A stretch of 64,000 nucleotides of DNA, taken from SHZL01 sp963708905. Its GTDB lineage: Bacteria; Pseudomonadota; Gammaproteobacteria; Xanthomonadales; SZUA-36. The translations under genes and the position numbers were made by a program. Position 1 is the stretch's first letter. Each line of letters opens with the position of its first letter. The notes beneath the pieces were generated by a model. The model made no database searches and was not told the origin of the DNA. It saw only the letters and a list, made by a program, of their open reading frames with translations. The stretch lies in the NCBI GenBank assembly GCA_963708905.1, contig CAVPUV010000078.1:1-64000 (forward strand). Reading direction: 5' to 3'. Shown one piece after another: positions 15,247 through 23,568 of the stretch.

Positions 15247-17166
15247 TCAGTTAACAATATGTCCCCGCCGGGTAACTTCATCGGCAAGGTGTGTGGTAAA
15301 TCTCTCCAGGTCCATATTACCCAGGTCCTCACCCGCGCAGCTGCGAACCGAAAGGGTCCCGCTTTCGACCTCTCGATCGCCAACCACGAGCAAAAAGGGA
15401 ATCTTACCCAGAGTGTGCTGGCGAATTTTAAAGCCGATCTTTTCGTTTCTCAAGTCCGAATTCACACGGAAGCCTTTATTTCTAAGCACTTGGGTCACTG
15501 TTTTACAGTATTCGCTCTGCTTTTCACTGATATTCAGCGCCACTGCCTGAACGGGCGCCAGCCAGCTGGGGAATGCGCCGGCATGGTTCTCGATCAGAAT
15601 GCCGATGAATCGCTCCAGCGAACCCAGGATGGCGCGATGCAGCATGACCGGGACCTGCCGGGCGCTGTGCTCATCAATATAGGATGCACCCAGGCGCCCG
15701 GGCATGAAGAAGTCCACCTGCAGCGTGCCGCATTGCCACACGCGGCCAATGGTGTCCTTGAGCGAAAATTCAATCTTGGGGCCATAGAATGCCCCTTCGC
15801 CCGGGTTCTCGGTCCATGTAACGCCGGCCGCGTCCAGCGCCGCCGCCAGAGTGCCCTCCGCCCGGTCCCACACTGCGTCATCGCCGATGCGGTTCTCAGG
15901 CCGGGTGGATAGTTTCACAAGCACCTCAGTGAAACCAAAATCCCGGTAAATTTTGTACAGCAGGCCGATGAAAGCCGCCGACTCAGCCTGCACCTGATCT
16001 TCTGTGCAAAAGATGTGCGCATCGTCCTGCCGGAACGCACGCACCCGCATCAGGCCGTGCAAGGCGCCGGAGGGTTCGTTGCGGTGACAGGAACCAAACT
16101 CGGCAAGCCGCATGGGCAGATCCCGGTAACTGACCAGGCCCTGGTTGAAAATCTGGATATGACAGGGGCAGTTCATCGGCTTGATGGCGTAACTGCGATT
16201 CTCCGACTCGGTGAGAAACATGTCCTGGATGAACTTGTCCGCATGGCCGGATTTTTGCCACAGCGAAATGTCCACCACCTCGGGCGTATTGACCTCCTGG
16301 TAACCATGTTCCCGCAGTTGCTCCCGCATGTAAGTCTGTATCAGCGTATAGAGCCGCCAGCCGTGGTCGTGCCAGAACACCATGCCGGGAGCTTCTTCCT
16401 GGAAGTGGAACAGGTCCAGTTGCTTGCCCAGCCGGCGATGGTCCCTCTTTTCCGCTTCCTCCAGGCGGTGCAGATACTGCTCCAGGTCTTTCTTTGTTGC
16501 CCAGGCGGTGCCATAGATACGCTGCAACATCTCATTGTTGCTGTCACCGCGCCAGTAAGCGCCCGCCAGCCGCATCAGCTTGAATTCACCCAGGCGGCCG
16601 GTGTCGGGAATGTGCGGCCCGCGGCACAGGTCAATGAATTCGCCCTGGCGGTACAGGCTGATGTCCTGATCCGCTGGAATACCCTCGATGATTTCCGCCT
16701 TGTACTGTTCGCCCTGCTGGCGAAAAAACGCGATCGCCGCATCGCGGCTCATGACCTCGCGCGACACCGGCAGACTGTCCTTGACGATGCGGTGCATCTC
16801 GCCGGCAATGCGCTCCAGGTCCTCCGGCGAGAATCCGGGCGGGTAGGAAAAGTCGTAATAGAAACCATCTTCGATCACCGGGCCGATGGTCACCTGCGCC
16901 GCTGGATACAACCGCTTCACGGCCTGCGCCAACAGGTGCGCGGTGGAATGGCGGATGATGTCCAGCCCTGCCGCATCGCGGGCGGTAATGATGCGCAAGC
17001 TGGCGTCAGCTGTGATCTGATGACTGGCATCACGCAGCACGCCATCGACCTCGCCGGCCAAAGTGGCCTTGGCCAGACCGGGTCCGATGTCGGCCGCAAT
17101 CGCCATTACCGAAACCGGCAGATCGTATTGCCGCTGGCTTCCATCCGGTAAAGTGATGACCGGCAT
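15247..17166 (-). CDS. thrS: Threonyl-tRNA synthetase
   Basis: The 639-residue protein has the usual order. An N-terminal TGS domain (MPVITLPDGSQRQYDLP) is followed by the editing domain with HSTAHLLAQAVKRLYP. The class II catalytic core has MNCPCHIQIF (zinc cysteine), FGSCHRNEPSGALHGLMRVRAF and HRAILGSLERFIGILIENHAG, and an anticodon-binding domain ends the protein. It heads the thrS-infC-rpmI-rplT-pheS-pheT-ihfA-merR gene run. The leader in front holds an attenuator-like structure. Confidence 0.98.
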   Translation of the reverse strand: MPVITLPDGSQRQYDLPVSVMAIAADIGPGLAKATLAGEVDGVLRDASHQITADASLRIITARDAAGLDIIRHSTAHLLAQAVKRLYPAAQVTIGPVIEDGFYYDFSYPPGFSPEDLERIAGEMHRIVKDSLPVSREVMSRDAAIAFFRQQGEQYKAEIIEGIPADQDISLYRQGEFIDLCRGPHIPDTGRLGEFKLMRLAGAYWRGDSNNEMLQRIYGTAWATKKDLEQYLHRLEEAEKRDHRRLGKQLDLFHFQEEAPGMVFWHDHGWRLYTLIQTYMREQLREHGYQEVNTPEVVDISLWQKSGHADKFIQDMFLTESENRSYAIKPMNCPCHIQIFNQGLVSYRDLPMRLAEFGSCHRNEPSGALHGLMRVRAFRQDDAHIFCTEDQVQAESAAFIGLLYKIYRDFGFTEVLVKLSTRPENRIGDDAVWDRAEGTLAAALDAAGVTWTENPGEGAFYGPKIEFSLKDTIGRVWQCGTLQVDFFMPGRLGASYIDEHSARQVPVMLHRAILGSLERFIGILIENHAGAFPSWLAPVQAVALNISEKQSEYCKTVTQVLRNKGFRVNSDLRNEKIGFKIRQHTLGKIPFLLVVGDREVESGTLSVRSCAGEDLGNMDLERFTTHLADEVTRRGHIVN

Positions 17167-17210
17167 AGCGTTTCCTGTTGGTTGAAGCTCAAAAGCGGGT
17201 TCAGTGAAAT

Positions 17211-17248
17211 AAAAAAGGGCGCAAAGCGCCCCGCAGTTATCGCTTTGC
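17211..17248 (-). promoter_or_regulatory. Attenuator-like terminator/antiterminator in the thrS leader
   Basis: On the minus strand GGGCGC-TTT-GCGCCC (17217-17231) is followed by six T residues (17211-17216), a compact intrinsic terminator about 45 bases before the thrS ATG. Just upstream, GCAAAGCG (17241-17248) is perfectly complementary to CGCTTTGC (17221-17228), which lies inside the terminator stem. The two hairpins are therefore mutually exclusive. The upstream gene already has its own terminator at 17405-17431, so this one is likely regulatory. The signal sensed is not evident. Confidence 0.55.
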
Positions 17249-17297
17249 TGCCGTTGTTGCTCAGCCTGGAGTTCGTGCGCTCCTGTTCATGGGGGCT

Positions 17298-17303
17298 ATT
17301 GTA
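17298..17303 (-). promoter_or_regulatory. Candidate -10 element of the thrS promoter
   Basis: The minus strand reads TACAAT here, with TTTTAT 17 bases upstream as a weak -35. Transcription would start near 17291, giving a leader of about 125 bases that contains the attenuator-like hairpins. Confidence 0.3.
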
Positions 17304-17404
17304 CGGTTGTTTGCTCTGCCATAAAAGCAGCAAACACTCTAACCACGCCGACCGAATGTGGCTTGGCGTCATTCCGGGAGATCGGGTTTGTTATCAAATA
17401 AAAA

Positions 17405-17431
17405 AGAACCCCGGCCGGACACCGGGGTTCT
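17405..17431 (-). terminator. Intrinsic terminator after the subtilisin gene
   Basis: AGAACCCCGG (17405-17414) pairs perfectly with CCGGGGTTCT (17422-17431) around a 7-base loop. On the minus strand it is followed by a T-rich run. It lies about 30 bases after the protease stop codon. Confidence 0.85.
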
Positions 17432-17462
17432 TGGCTTGACTTCAGCTGGAGTCGAATCGAGC

Positions 17463-19133
17463 TTATTTGCAAGTCTTGGCGCCCGGCTGGCCCTTGCAAC
17501 TGGCTGAGCAGCAGTCGCTATCGGCCGTGCAGCTCGCACCCACGGGCAACAGGATGCAGCTACCACCGCCGCCGCTGCCACCACAGTCAGTGCCCAGCGC
17601 GGAAACGGCGTCCGCCGCCTGAACCAGGCCGAAACCGTAAGATATATCGCGGCCAGGCGCACCCAGGTCCTTGGCCGTCGAGTCCAGCACACTGCGGATC
17701 GCGTCATTGCTGCAGCCCGTATCATGGCTCCAAACGAGCGCGGCGACTCCGGACACATGGGGTGTCGCCATCGAGGTGCCGTCGAAGAAAGCGTAGTTGC
17801 CGATGTCGGTCGTCACCGTGGTGGCCTGACCCGTCAGGCCAACCAGTATCGCGCCGTCATTTCCGGAAACACCGACTGCCGGAATCGCGCCCTCAGCACC
17901 AAGCGTTCCGCTGAACAGTGCAGCGGTGTTGTTGTAAATCACCGCAGCCGCGCCGCCATTATCGGCACACTCGGCGACCTTGTCAGCGAAGCTGAGGGTT
18001 CCGCGCTGAATCAGGCAAACTTTACCTGAAGCGCCAGCGCAGTCACCGGGGCTGCCGAGGCCATCGACCGCGTTGCAGCGGAACAGATCCCCCGCGCCGC
18101 TGCCGTTGGGTGAAAACTCCATACCGGTGGCTTCGAACGTATCCCCACCGACAATTAGACTTTCCTCCAAACCGGTTCCCATCGGGACCGTGGAGCGCAC
18201 CGCGACGCCGGGGCCGGAGAGTTCGACCTGGTCATTCTGCTGCGAGAAGTCGGCCACCGCCAGCGCGGAATCGACTGCTGCCACCGAAACCACGGAGCTG
18301 TAAGAAGCTGGGTAGGACTTGGTGCGGTTGCCGGCGTTACCCGCCGCGGCAATGGAGAGCACGCCATTGTTATTGGCTTCATTGAAGGCGCGTTCCTCGG
18401 TGCGGCTTTTGACATTGCCACCCAGGCTCATGCTGACGACATTGGCTTGCCCGTCGGTTTCGCATCTGTCGAGAGCGGCAATCAGGCTGGACGAATACGC
18501 CCAGACGCAGTCATCGCCAAACACTTTGACGATGTGCAGGCCAATGTTACCGTTGGGCAACACGCCGAGGACACCAACGTCGTTGGTCAGCGCCGATATC
18601 GTTCCCGCCACGTGACTGCCGTGGTGGCACAGGTCTTCCAGCGGCCGGCTGGTACTGCCATTTCCCGAATCAGGAGACGTATCGGCTTCACTGAGTAACC
18701 GAAGATCCTCGTGGCCATTGGTATAGCCCGAATCGATGATGCACACGGTGCGATTGGCCGCGTCGGCATCGCTGACCTGATCAGCCTGCACCGCGGGAAT
18801 GCCCCAGGGCGTGGTTTGAGACGTGGGTTGAGCCATGGGATAACGCAGCGCATCCGGCTCGATATATTCGATATTGGGATTACGCCGCAGGCCGGCCAGC
18901 GCTCGCGGCGGGATGTGGGCCGCCACGGCCTCGTGTTGGGATAGGTCCAACTCGATGCGCGCGCCGGCGGCGTGCAAGGCGGCCTTGCCTTTGCTGACGT
19001 CCAGGAAAGAGACGATATAGCGGTCGTTGTCCGGTTGGGCGGCAAGCACGGGTGTAATGGCGCCCAGCGCCAGAATCGCAACCACCAGCAAACAGCTCAG
19101 TTTCGAAAATTTATTGAAAGAACTTATCTCCAT
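17463..19133 (-). CDS. Secreted S8 subtilisin-like protease with PA domain and C-terminal cystine-knot-like tail
   Basis: A signal peptide (about residues 1-32) and an I9-like propeptide (DRYIVSFLDVSKGKAALHAAG... IEYIEPDALRYP) precede the catalytic domain. The triad is Asp134 (CIIDSGY), His171 (HHGSHVAGT) and Ser454 (FDGTSMATPHVSG). A protease-associated insert lies at about 345-440 (GKVCLIQRGTLSFADKV). After a GGSGGGGS linker the last 31 residues have cysteines at 526, 535, 541, 542, 546 and 555, that is C-x8-C-x5-CC-x3-C-x8-C, the inhibitor cystine knot spacing. The protein is probably exported by Sec and acts outside the cell. It is a single gene with its own terminator. Confidence 0.92.
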   Translation of the reverse strand: MEISSFNKFSKLSCLLVVAILALGAITPVLAAQPDNDRYIVSFLDVSKGKAALHAAGARIELDLSQHEAVAAHIPPRALAGLRRNPNIEYIEPDALRYPMAQPTSQTTPWGIPAVQADQVSDADAANRTVCIIDSGYTNGHEDLRLLSEADTSPDSGNGSTSRPLEDLCHHGSHVAGTISALTNDVGVLGVLPNGNIGLHIVKVFGDDCVWAYSSSLIAALDRCETDGQANVVSMSLGGNVKSRTEERAFNEANNNGVLSIAAAGNAGNRTKSYPASYSSVVSVAAVDSALAVADFSQQNDQVELSGPGVAVRSTVPMGTGLEESLIVGGDTFEATGMEFSPNGSGAGDLFRCNAVDGLGSPGDCAGASGKVCLIQRGTLSFADKVAECADNGGAAAVIYNNTAALFSGTLGAEGAIPAVGVSGNDGAILVGLTGQATTVTTDIGNYAFFDGTSMATPHVSGVAALVWSHDTGCSNDAIRSVLDSTAKDLGAPGRDISYGFGLVQAADAVSALGTDCGGSGGGGSCILLPVGASCTADSDCCSASCKGQPGAKTCK

Positions 19134-19223
19134 GATTTTGCTCCATATATTGCGGGTCAGTGGGAGCTTTTACACCAAATCCGTCTGGCGGCTTCTACTC
19201 CTTCTAGATCAGTTTCTGATACC

Positions 19224-19248
19224 TATTTTCCCTGCCCTCGGGAAAATA
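19224..19248 (-). promoter_or_regulatory. Inverted repeat upstream of the protease gene
   Basis: TATTTTCCC (19224-19232) and GGGAAAATA (19240-19248) form a perfect 9-bp inverted repeat with a 7-base spacer, about 90 bases before the protease ATG. The flanks (ACC, TATACC) extend the symmetry. Size and position fit a regulator operator, but the regulator is unknown. Confidence 0.35.
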
Positions 19249-19315
19249 TACCTTAAACCCCATCGCTGGAAAGTCAAGTTACCGCAGTCGCCGAGCTTGG
19301 GGATGATTGGAAATG

Positions 19316-19400
19316 GGGCCGGATCCAGTTAATCCGGGAGATCAAGTGTGGAAAGGGGGGCGGATCCAGTTAATCCGGGAGATCAAGTGGACCCGGCCCC
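19316..19400. repeat. Degenerate element with inverted ends and an internal 41-bp tandem repeat
   Basis: GGGGCCGGATCC (19316-19327) and GGACCCGGCCCC (19389-19400) are inverted repeats with one mismatch. Between them the 29-base string starting CGGATCCAGTTAATCCGGG occurs twice (19320-19348 and 19361-19389), 41 bases apart. It lies just downstream of tRNA-Val and looks like a small palindromic element that was partly duplicated. Confidence 0.7.
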
Positions 19401-19408
19401 GTTTTGGA

Positions 19409-19483
19409 TGGTGGGCACGACTGGGATCGAACCAGTGACCCCTGCGATGTCAACACAGTGCTCTACCGCTGAGCTACGCGCCC
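19409..19483 (-). tRNA. tRNA-Val (anticodon GAC)
   Basis: The minus strand gives acceptor GGGCGCG/CGTGCCC, D arm GCTCAGCGGTAGAGC, anticodon stem CTGTG/CGCAG with loop TTGACAT (anticodon GAC), T arm CTGGTTCGATCCCAG and an encoded CCA. The length is 75 bases. Confidence 0.95.
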
Positions 19484-19580
19484 GAATTCATTTCCCCAGG
19501 GGCGCGCAATTTACCACATCGGGGCGCAATGGCCAAGGCCAGCCTGCTTCAGACCAGCCTGCTGTGGCCCACGCACCTGC

Positions 19581-19705
19581 GTCATTCCAGACCGCCGTCC
19601 TTTCACCGCCGTCATTCCAGACCGCTGTCCCTTTTCACCGCCGTCATTCCAGACCGCCGTCCTTTCACCGCCGTCATTCCAGACCGCCGAAGGCGGGTCT
19701 GGAAT
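19581..19705. repeat. Four tandem copies of a GTCATTCCAGACCGC repeat ending in a hairpin
   Basis: GTCATTCCAGACCG starts at 19581, 19611, 19643 and 19673, with a period of 30-32 bases. The last copy runs into a palindrome (19676-19705) in which ATTCCAGAC pairs with GTCTGGAAT around CCGCCGAAGGCGG. The unit looks like a half-palindrome amplified from that hairpin. Together with the next entry it fills the 458-base gap between tRNA-Val and dnaE, which has no convincing gene. Confidence 0.85.
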
Positions 19706-19735
19706 CCAGAACGGCGGCTGTCAACACCTCTGGAT

Positions 19736-19906
19736 CCCAGGCGTTTGCTGCGCAAAGCCTGGGATGACGCCCCTATAAGGTTCCACAAACGCCTGGGATA
19801 ACGCCCTTACAAGGTTCCACAAACGCCTGGGATGACGCCCTTACAAGGTTTCACAAATGTCAGAGATGGCGTCCTGATACAGTTTCGCAAATGTCAGGAT
19901 GACGAC
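19736..19906. repeat. 34-bp tandem repeat (about 4.4 copies) seeded by a palindrome
   Basis: A palindrome CCCAGGC...GCCTGGG (19736-19763) leads into tandem units of exactly 34 bases starting at 19757, 19791, 19825 and 19859, plus a partial copy at 19893. The first three share GCCTGGGAT-ACGCCC-TAAGGTT-CACAAA with few changes, and the fourth is degenerate. There are no unique spacers, so it is not a CRISPR array. Confidence 0.85.
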
Positions 19907-19941
19907 GGAAATTGTTTTGCGGGGTTTGCTACAATCCCGGC

Positions 19942-22900
19942 ATGCCCGCACCGTTTGTTCACCTTCATCTTCATACCGAGTATTCCCTTGTAGACGGCAC
20001 GGTGCGCATCAAGCAACTGTTGGCAAAAGCCCGTGAACTGGGCATGCCGGCGGTGGCCATCACCGACCAGCAGAATCTGTTTGCACTGGTCAAATTTTAT
20101 CGCGCGGCCGAGCAGGCAGGCATCAAACCCATCATCGGCGCCGAAGTGATGATCAATACTCTCGAGGATCCTGGTCAGGTCTCGCGCCTGGTGTTGCTAT
20201 GCCAGGACCGCAGCGGCTACCTGAATCTGTGTCAACTGCTGACCCGCGGCTACCAGCAAGGGCAATATCATGGCCTGCCGCATGTGCGCCGCGAATGGGT
20301 CAGCCAGTGTGCCGGCGGTTTGATTGCTCTTTCCGGCGGAGCTGAAGGTGATGTCGGGCAGGCCATCCTGAACAACCATCCCAATCGCGCCAGGGATTTG
20401 ATCGAGCACTGGATGAGTGACTTTCCGGACCGCTTTTACATGGAGATCCAACGCACCGGGCGGGAACAGGAACCGCGGCTCGAACCTCAGGCCCTTGATC
20501 TCGCGGCCCACCTCGGCTGCCCGATCGCGGCTACCAACGACGTGCGTTTTCTGCTGCGCGAAGACTTCCGAGCGCATGAAGCGCGGGTCTGTATCCATGA
20601 AGGGCGCCTGCTGTCGGATCAGCGCCGGGAAAAAAGATATTCACCAGAACAGTACCTGAAAAGCCCGGCCGAAATGCAAACTTTGTTTGCCGACCTGCCT
20701 GAAGCACTGGAAAACGCCGTGTGCATCGCCCAGCGTTGCAACCTCGAAATGGTGTTCGGCCAATACCACCTGCCGGCTTTTCCCACTCCGGATGGCATGG
20801 AGGTCGAGAGCTACCTGCGCCGCGCATCTGAACAGGGACTGCGTGACCGTCTGAAAAAACGCGCTGCTGCGCAAGCACATACCAAAGCCGATTATGCCGC
20901 GCGGCTGGATCTGGAACTGGGCGTCATCAACCGCATGGGCTTTCCGGGTTATTTTCTGATCGTGGCCGACTTTATCTGCTGGGCGCGCGATAACGACATA
21001 CCGGTGGGACCTGGCCGTGGTTCCGGGGCGGGTTCGCTGGTCGCATACGCGCTCGGCATCACCGATCTGGATCCGCTGGAGCACGATCTGCTGTTCGAAC
21101 GCTTCCTCAATCCGGATCGTGTCTCCATGCCGGATTTTGACATCGACTTCTGCATGGAAAAACGCGACCTGGTGATCGACTACGTCGCGCGCACCTATGG
21201 TCGCGACCAGGTGGCGCAGATTATCACCTTCGGTTCCATGGCGGCAAAAGCGGTGGTGCGGGATTGCGGCCGCGTACTGGGACATGGCTATGGTTTCGTT
21301 GACAGCATCGCCAAGCTCATTCCGCTGACGCTGGGCATTACCCTGGAACAGGCCCTGAAGGAAGAGCCACAGCTGCAGAAACGTTACCAGGAAGAGGAGG
21401 ATACGCGCGGCATCCTGGACCTCGCCATGTCGCTGGAAGGGCTGACCCGCAATGCCGGTAAGCATGCCGGCGGTGTCGTTATCGCGCCGTCCAGACTCAC
21501 CGACTTTACGCCCTTGTTCTGCGAATCCGGCGGCGGCGGAATCGTCACGCAATTTGACAAAGACGATGTGGAGAGCATCGGACTGGTGAAATTCGACTTC
21601 CTCGGTTTGCGCACCCTGACCATCATTGACTGGGCGCTGAAAACCATCAACCAGCAACGCCGCGACCAGGGTCAGGACCTCATCGAACTCGACAAACTGC
21701 CGCTGAATGACCCGGCCAGCTTTGCCTTGTTGCAGTCGTGCAAAACCACCGCCGTGTTCCAGCTTGAATCCCGCGGCATGAAAGACCTGATCCGCCGCCT
21801 GGTGCCGGACAGTTTCGCCGAAATCGTGGCCCTGGTGGCTCTGTTCCGGCCCGGTCCGCTGGAATCCGGCATGGTGGGAGACTACATCGACCGCAAGCAT
21901 GGCCGCTCGCGCGTGGTGTATCTCCACCCCCAGCTGGAGCCGATCCTGCAACCGACCTATGGCGTCATTCTGTACCAGGAGCAGGTCATGCAGATCGCGC
22001 AGGTCCTGGCTGGCTATTCGCTGGGTGCGGCGGATATCCTGCGCCGCGCCATGGGTAAGAAAAAGCCGGCGGAAATGGCCAAACAACGCCTGATCTTTGT
22101 GGAAGGCGCCGTGGCAAGAGGCGTTGACCAGGACCGTGCCAATATCATTTTTGACCAGATGGAGACTTTTGCCGGTTATGGCTTCAACAAGTCCCATTCG
22201 GCGGCCTATGCCCTGATTGCCTACCAGACCGCATGGCTCAAGGCGCATTACCTGTCGGCTTTCATGGCTGCCGTACTGTCAGCCGACATGGACAATACCG
22301 ACAAGCTGGATGACTTCATCCGCGAATGCCGCGATCTGGGACTGGACGTACTGCCGCCGTGCATCAATCAGTCCGTCTTCATGTTCCAGGCACAGGATGA
22401 CAAAACCATTCGCTATGGCCTCGGCGCCATCAAGGGTCTGGGCCAGGCCGCCATTGAAGTCATTGTGCTCGAGCGCGAAGCTCAGGGCTCCTACCAGGAT
22501 CTGGCGGATTTCTGCAAGCGCATGGATCTGCAGAAAACCAACCGCAGGGCGATCGATGTCTGCATCCGTTCAGGCGCCCTGGACACACTGGATCCGGACG
22601 GCAACCGGGCCCGCATGATGCATGAACTGGCGGATGCGCTGATGGCTGCGGAACAATTGCAACACGACCGTGAGGCCGGCCAGAGTGACCTGTTTGGACA
22701 TGCCGGCGCCGCAGCGGAAGCCCGGCCGGTAGACCACCAGGCGGTGCCAGCCTGGACACCTTTGCAGTGCCTGCAGGGTGAACGTGATGCCCTGGGTCTT
22801 TATCTGACCAGTCATCCCACCCGGATTCATGCCCATGACCTCAGCCGTTTTACTACCTGCCAGCTGGGGGAGATCGGTGCCCGGATGCCCGCCGATGCCC

Positions 22901-23409
22901 ACGCCAACCGCCGCAGCGGCGTGCAGATGACACTGGCCGGGCTGGTGCATGCCATTCGCCGTCGTGGCAAAGGCGGCAGTTTCGTGGCCATGGAAGACTC
23001 GTCCGGCCGTATTGAAGTGCAGATATTCGATGAAGCCTGGTCGCTGTATGCCGACATGCTCAACAAGGATGAGGTCATTGTCGTTGAAGGGCGGGTCAGC
23101 GCGGATACTTTTTCCGGTGGCTATCGCATGACCGCGCAAAAAATACGCACGCTCGCGGAGGCCAAAACTGAATTCGCCCGCGGGGTACACATTTCATTGC
23201 GCGGCCCGGACGAGGCCGTCTGCGCGGCCCTGCAATCGACCTTCATGCCCTACCGCAACGGCCGCGCCGCGGTGATCATTGATTATTCCAATCATCGGGC
23301 CCGCGCGCGGCTGGAGTTGGGCGAGGACTGGAACGTGAAGCCGTGTGAGGAGTTGATTGCGGCGCTTGGCGAACTCGATGCCGTCAGCGCTGCGCGTCTG
23401 ATTTATTAG
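19942..23409 (+). CDS. dnaE: DNA polymerase III alpha subunit
   Basis: At 1155 residues this is a normal DnaE. The N-terminal PHP domain starts FVHLHLHTEYSLVDG. The polymerase core has GPGRGSGAGSLVAYALGITDLDP and the catalytic aspartates in MPDFDIDFCMEKRD. It also has YQEQVMQIAQVLAGYSLGAADILRRAMGKKK and FNKSHSAAYALIAYQTAWLKAHY. A helix-hairpin-helix and an OB-fold (LAGLVHAIRRRGKGGSFVAMEDSSGRIE) end the protein. I start at ATG 19942, the residue before PAPFVHLH. TACAAT with an extended TGn lies only 7 bases upstream and no Shine-Dalgarno sequence is seen, so the transcript may be nearly leaderless. The stop lies at the edge of a palindromic repeat. Confidence 0.97.
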   Translation: MPAPFVHLHLHTEYSLVDGTVRIKQLLAKARELGMPAVAITDQQNLFALVKFYRAAEQAGIKPIIGAEVMINTLEDPGQVSRLVLLCQDRSGYLNLCQLLTRGYQQGQYHGLPHVRREWVSQCAGGLIALSGGAEGDVGQAILNNHPNRARDLIEHWMSDFPDRFYMEIQRTGREQEPRLEPQALDLAAHLGCPIAATNDVRFLLREDFRAHEARVCIHEGRLLSDQRREKRYSPEQYLKSPAEMQTLFADLPEALENAVCIAQRCNLEMVFGQYHLPAFPTPDGMEVESYLRRASEQGLRDRLKKRAAAQAHTKADYAARLDLELGVINRMGFPGYFLIVADFICWARDNDIPVGPGRGSGAGSLVAYALGITDLDPLEHDLLFERFLNPDRVSMPDFDIDFCMEKRDLVIDYVARTYGRDQVAQIITFGSMAAKAVVRDCGRVLGHGYGFVDSIAKLIPLTLGITLEQALKEEPQLQKRYQEEEDTRGILDLAMSLEGLTRNAGKHAGGVVIAPSRLTDFTPLFCESGGGGIVTQFDKDDVESIGLVKFDFLGLRTLTIIDWALKTINQQRRDQGQDLIELDKLPLNDPASFALLQSCKTTAVFQLESRGMKDLIRRLVPDSFAEIVALVALFRPGPLESGMVGDYIDRKHGRSRVVYLHPQLEPILQPTYGVILYQEQVMQIAQVLAGYSLGAADILRRAMGKKKPAEMAKQRLIFVEGAVARGVDQDRANIIFDQMETFAGYGFNKSHSAAYALIAYQTAWLKAHYLSAFMAAVLSADMDNTDKLDDFIRECRDLGLDVLPPCINQSVFMFQAQDDKTIRYGLGAIKGLGQAAIEVIVLEREAQGSYQDLADFCKRMDLQKTNRRAIDVCIRSGALDTLDPDGNRARMMHELADALMAAEQLQHDREAGQSDLFGHAGAAAEARPVDHQAVPAWTPLQCLQGERDALGLYLTSHPTRIHAHDLSRFTTCQLGEIGARMPADAHANRRSGVQMTLAGLVHAIRRRGKGGSFVAMEDSSGRIEVQIFDEAWSLYADMLNKDEVIVVEGRVSADTFSGGYRMTAQKIRTLAEAKTEFARGVHISLRGPDEAVCAALQSTFMPYRNGRAAVIIDYSNHRARARLELGEDWNVKPCEELIAALGELDAVSAARLIY

Positions 23410-23568
23410 CTAATGCCTGTCCATAAACGCCACATGCTAACGCGGCACATGGATGTGCCGCCATTTTCGATGACGTAAGTCATTGAAAATGTGAGCGCAG
23501 CAAAACGACGTTTTTGCGTAGCGAATCCATAACGGGCAGGGATGCCCGTTTATGGACAGACGTTAGCT
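23408..23568. repeat. Single reverse-oriented copy of the four-hairpin element between dnaE and a transglycosylase gene
   Basis: The ends AGCTAATGCCTGTCCATAAACG (23408-23429) and 23547-23568 are inverted repeats with two mismatches. Between them hairpins D, C, B and A appear in reverse order compared with the array at 8031: CGGCACA/TGTGCCG with loop TGGA, CATTTTC...GAAAATG, GCAAAAC/GTTTTTGC and AACGGGCA/TGCCCGTT. The dnaE stop overlaps the left edge. The TAA stop of the convergent gene (23563-23565) lies in the right arm. Confidence 0.95.

Noticed and set aside
14668..17151. Long plus-strand open frames (414 and 378 codons) opposite infC and thrS
   Set aside because: Both lie antisense to well-supported genes and show no family features.
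19348..19801. Plus-strand open frames of 139 and 90 codons in the repeat field
   Set aside because: The translation is dictated by the short tandem repeats (SRPPS/FHRRHSRP type) and crosses tRNA-Val. It is not a protein gene.
19581..19906. CRISPR-like array
   Set aside because: Units follow each other directly with no unique spacers, the period is 30-34 bases, and no cas genes are present.
20641..22248. Long 535-codon open frame on the minus strand opposite dnaE
   Set aside because: It is fully antisense to strongly conserved DnaE sequence, has no recognisable domains and reflects the third-position GC of the real gene.
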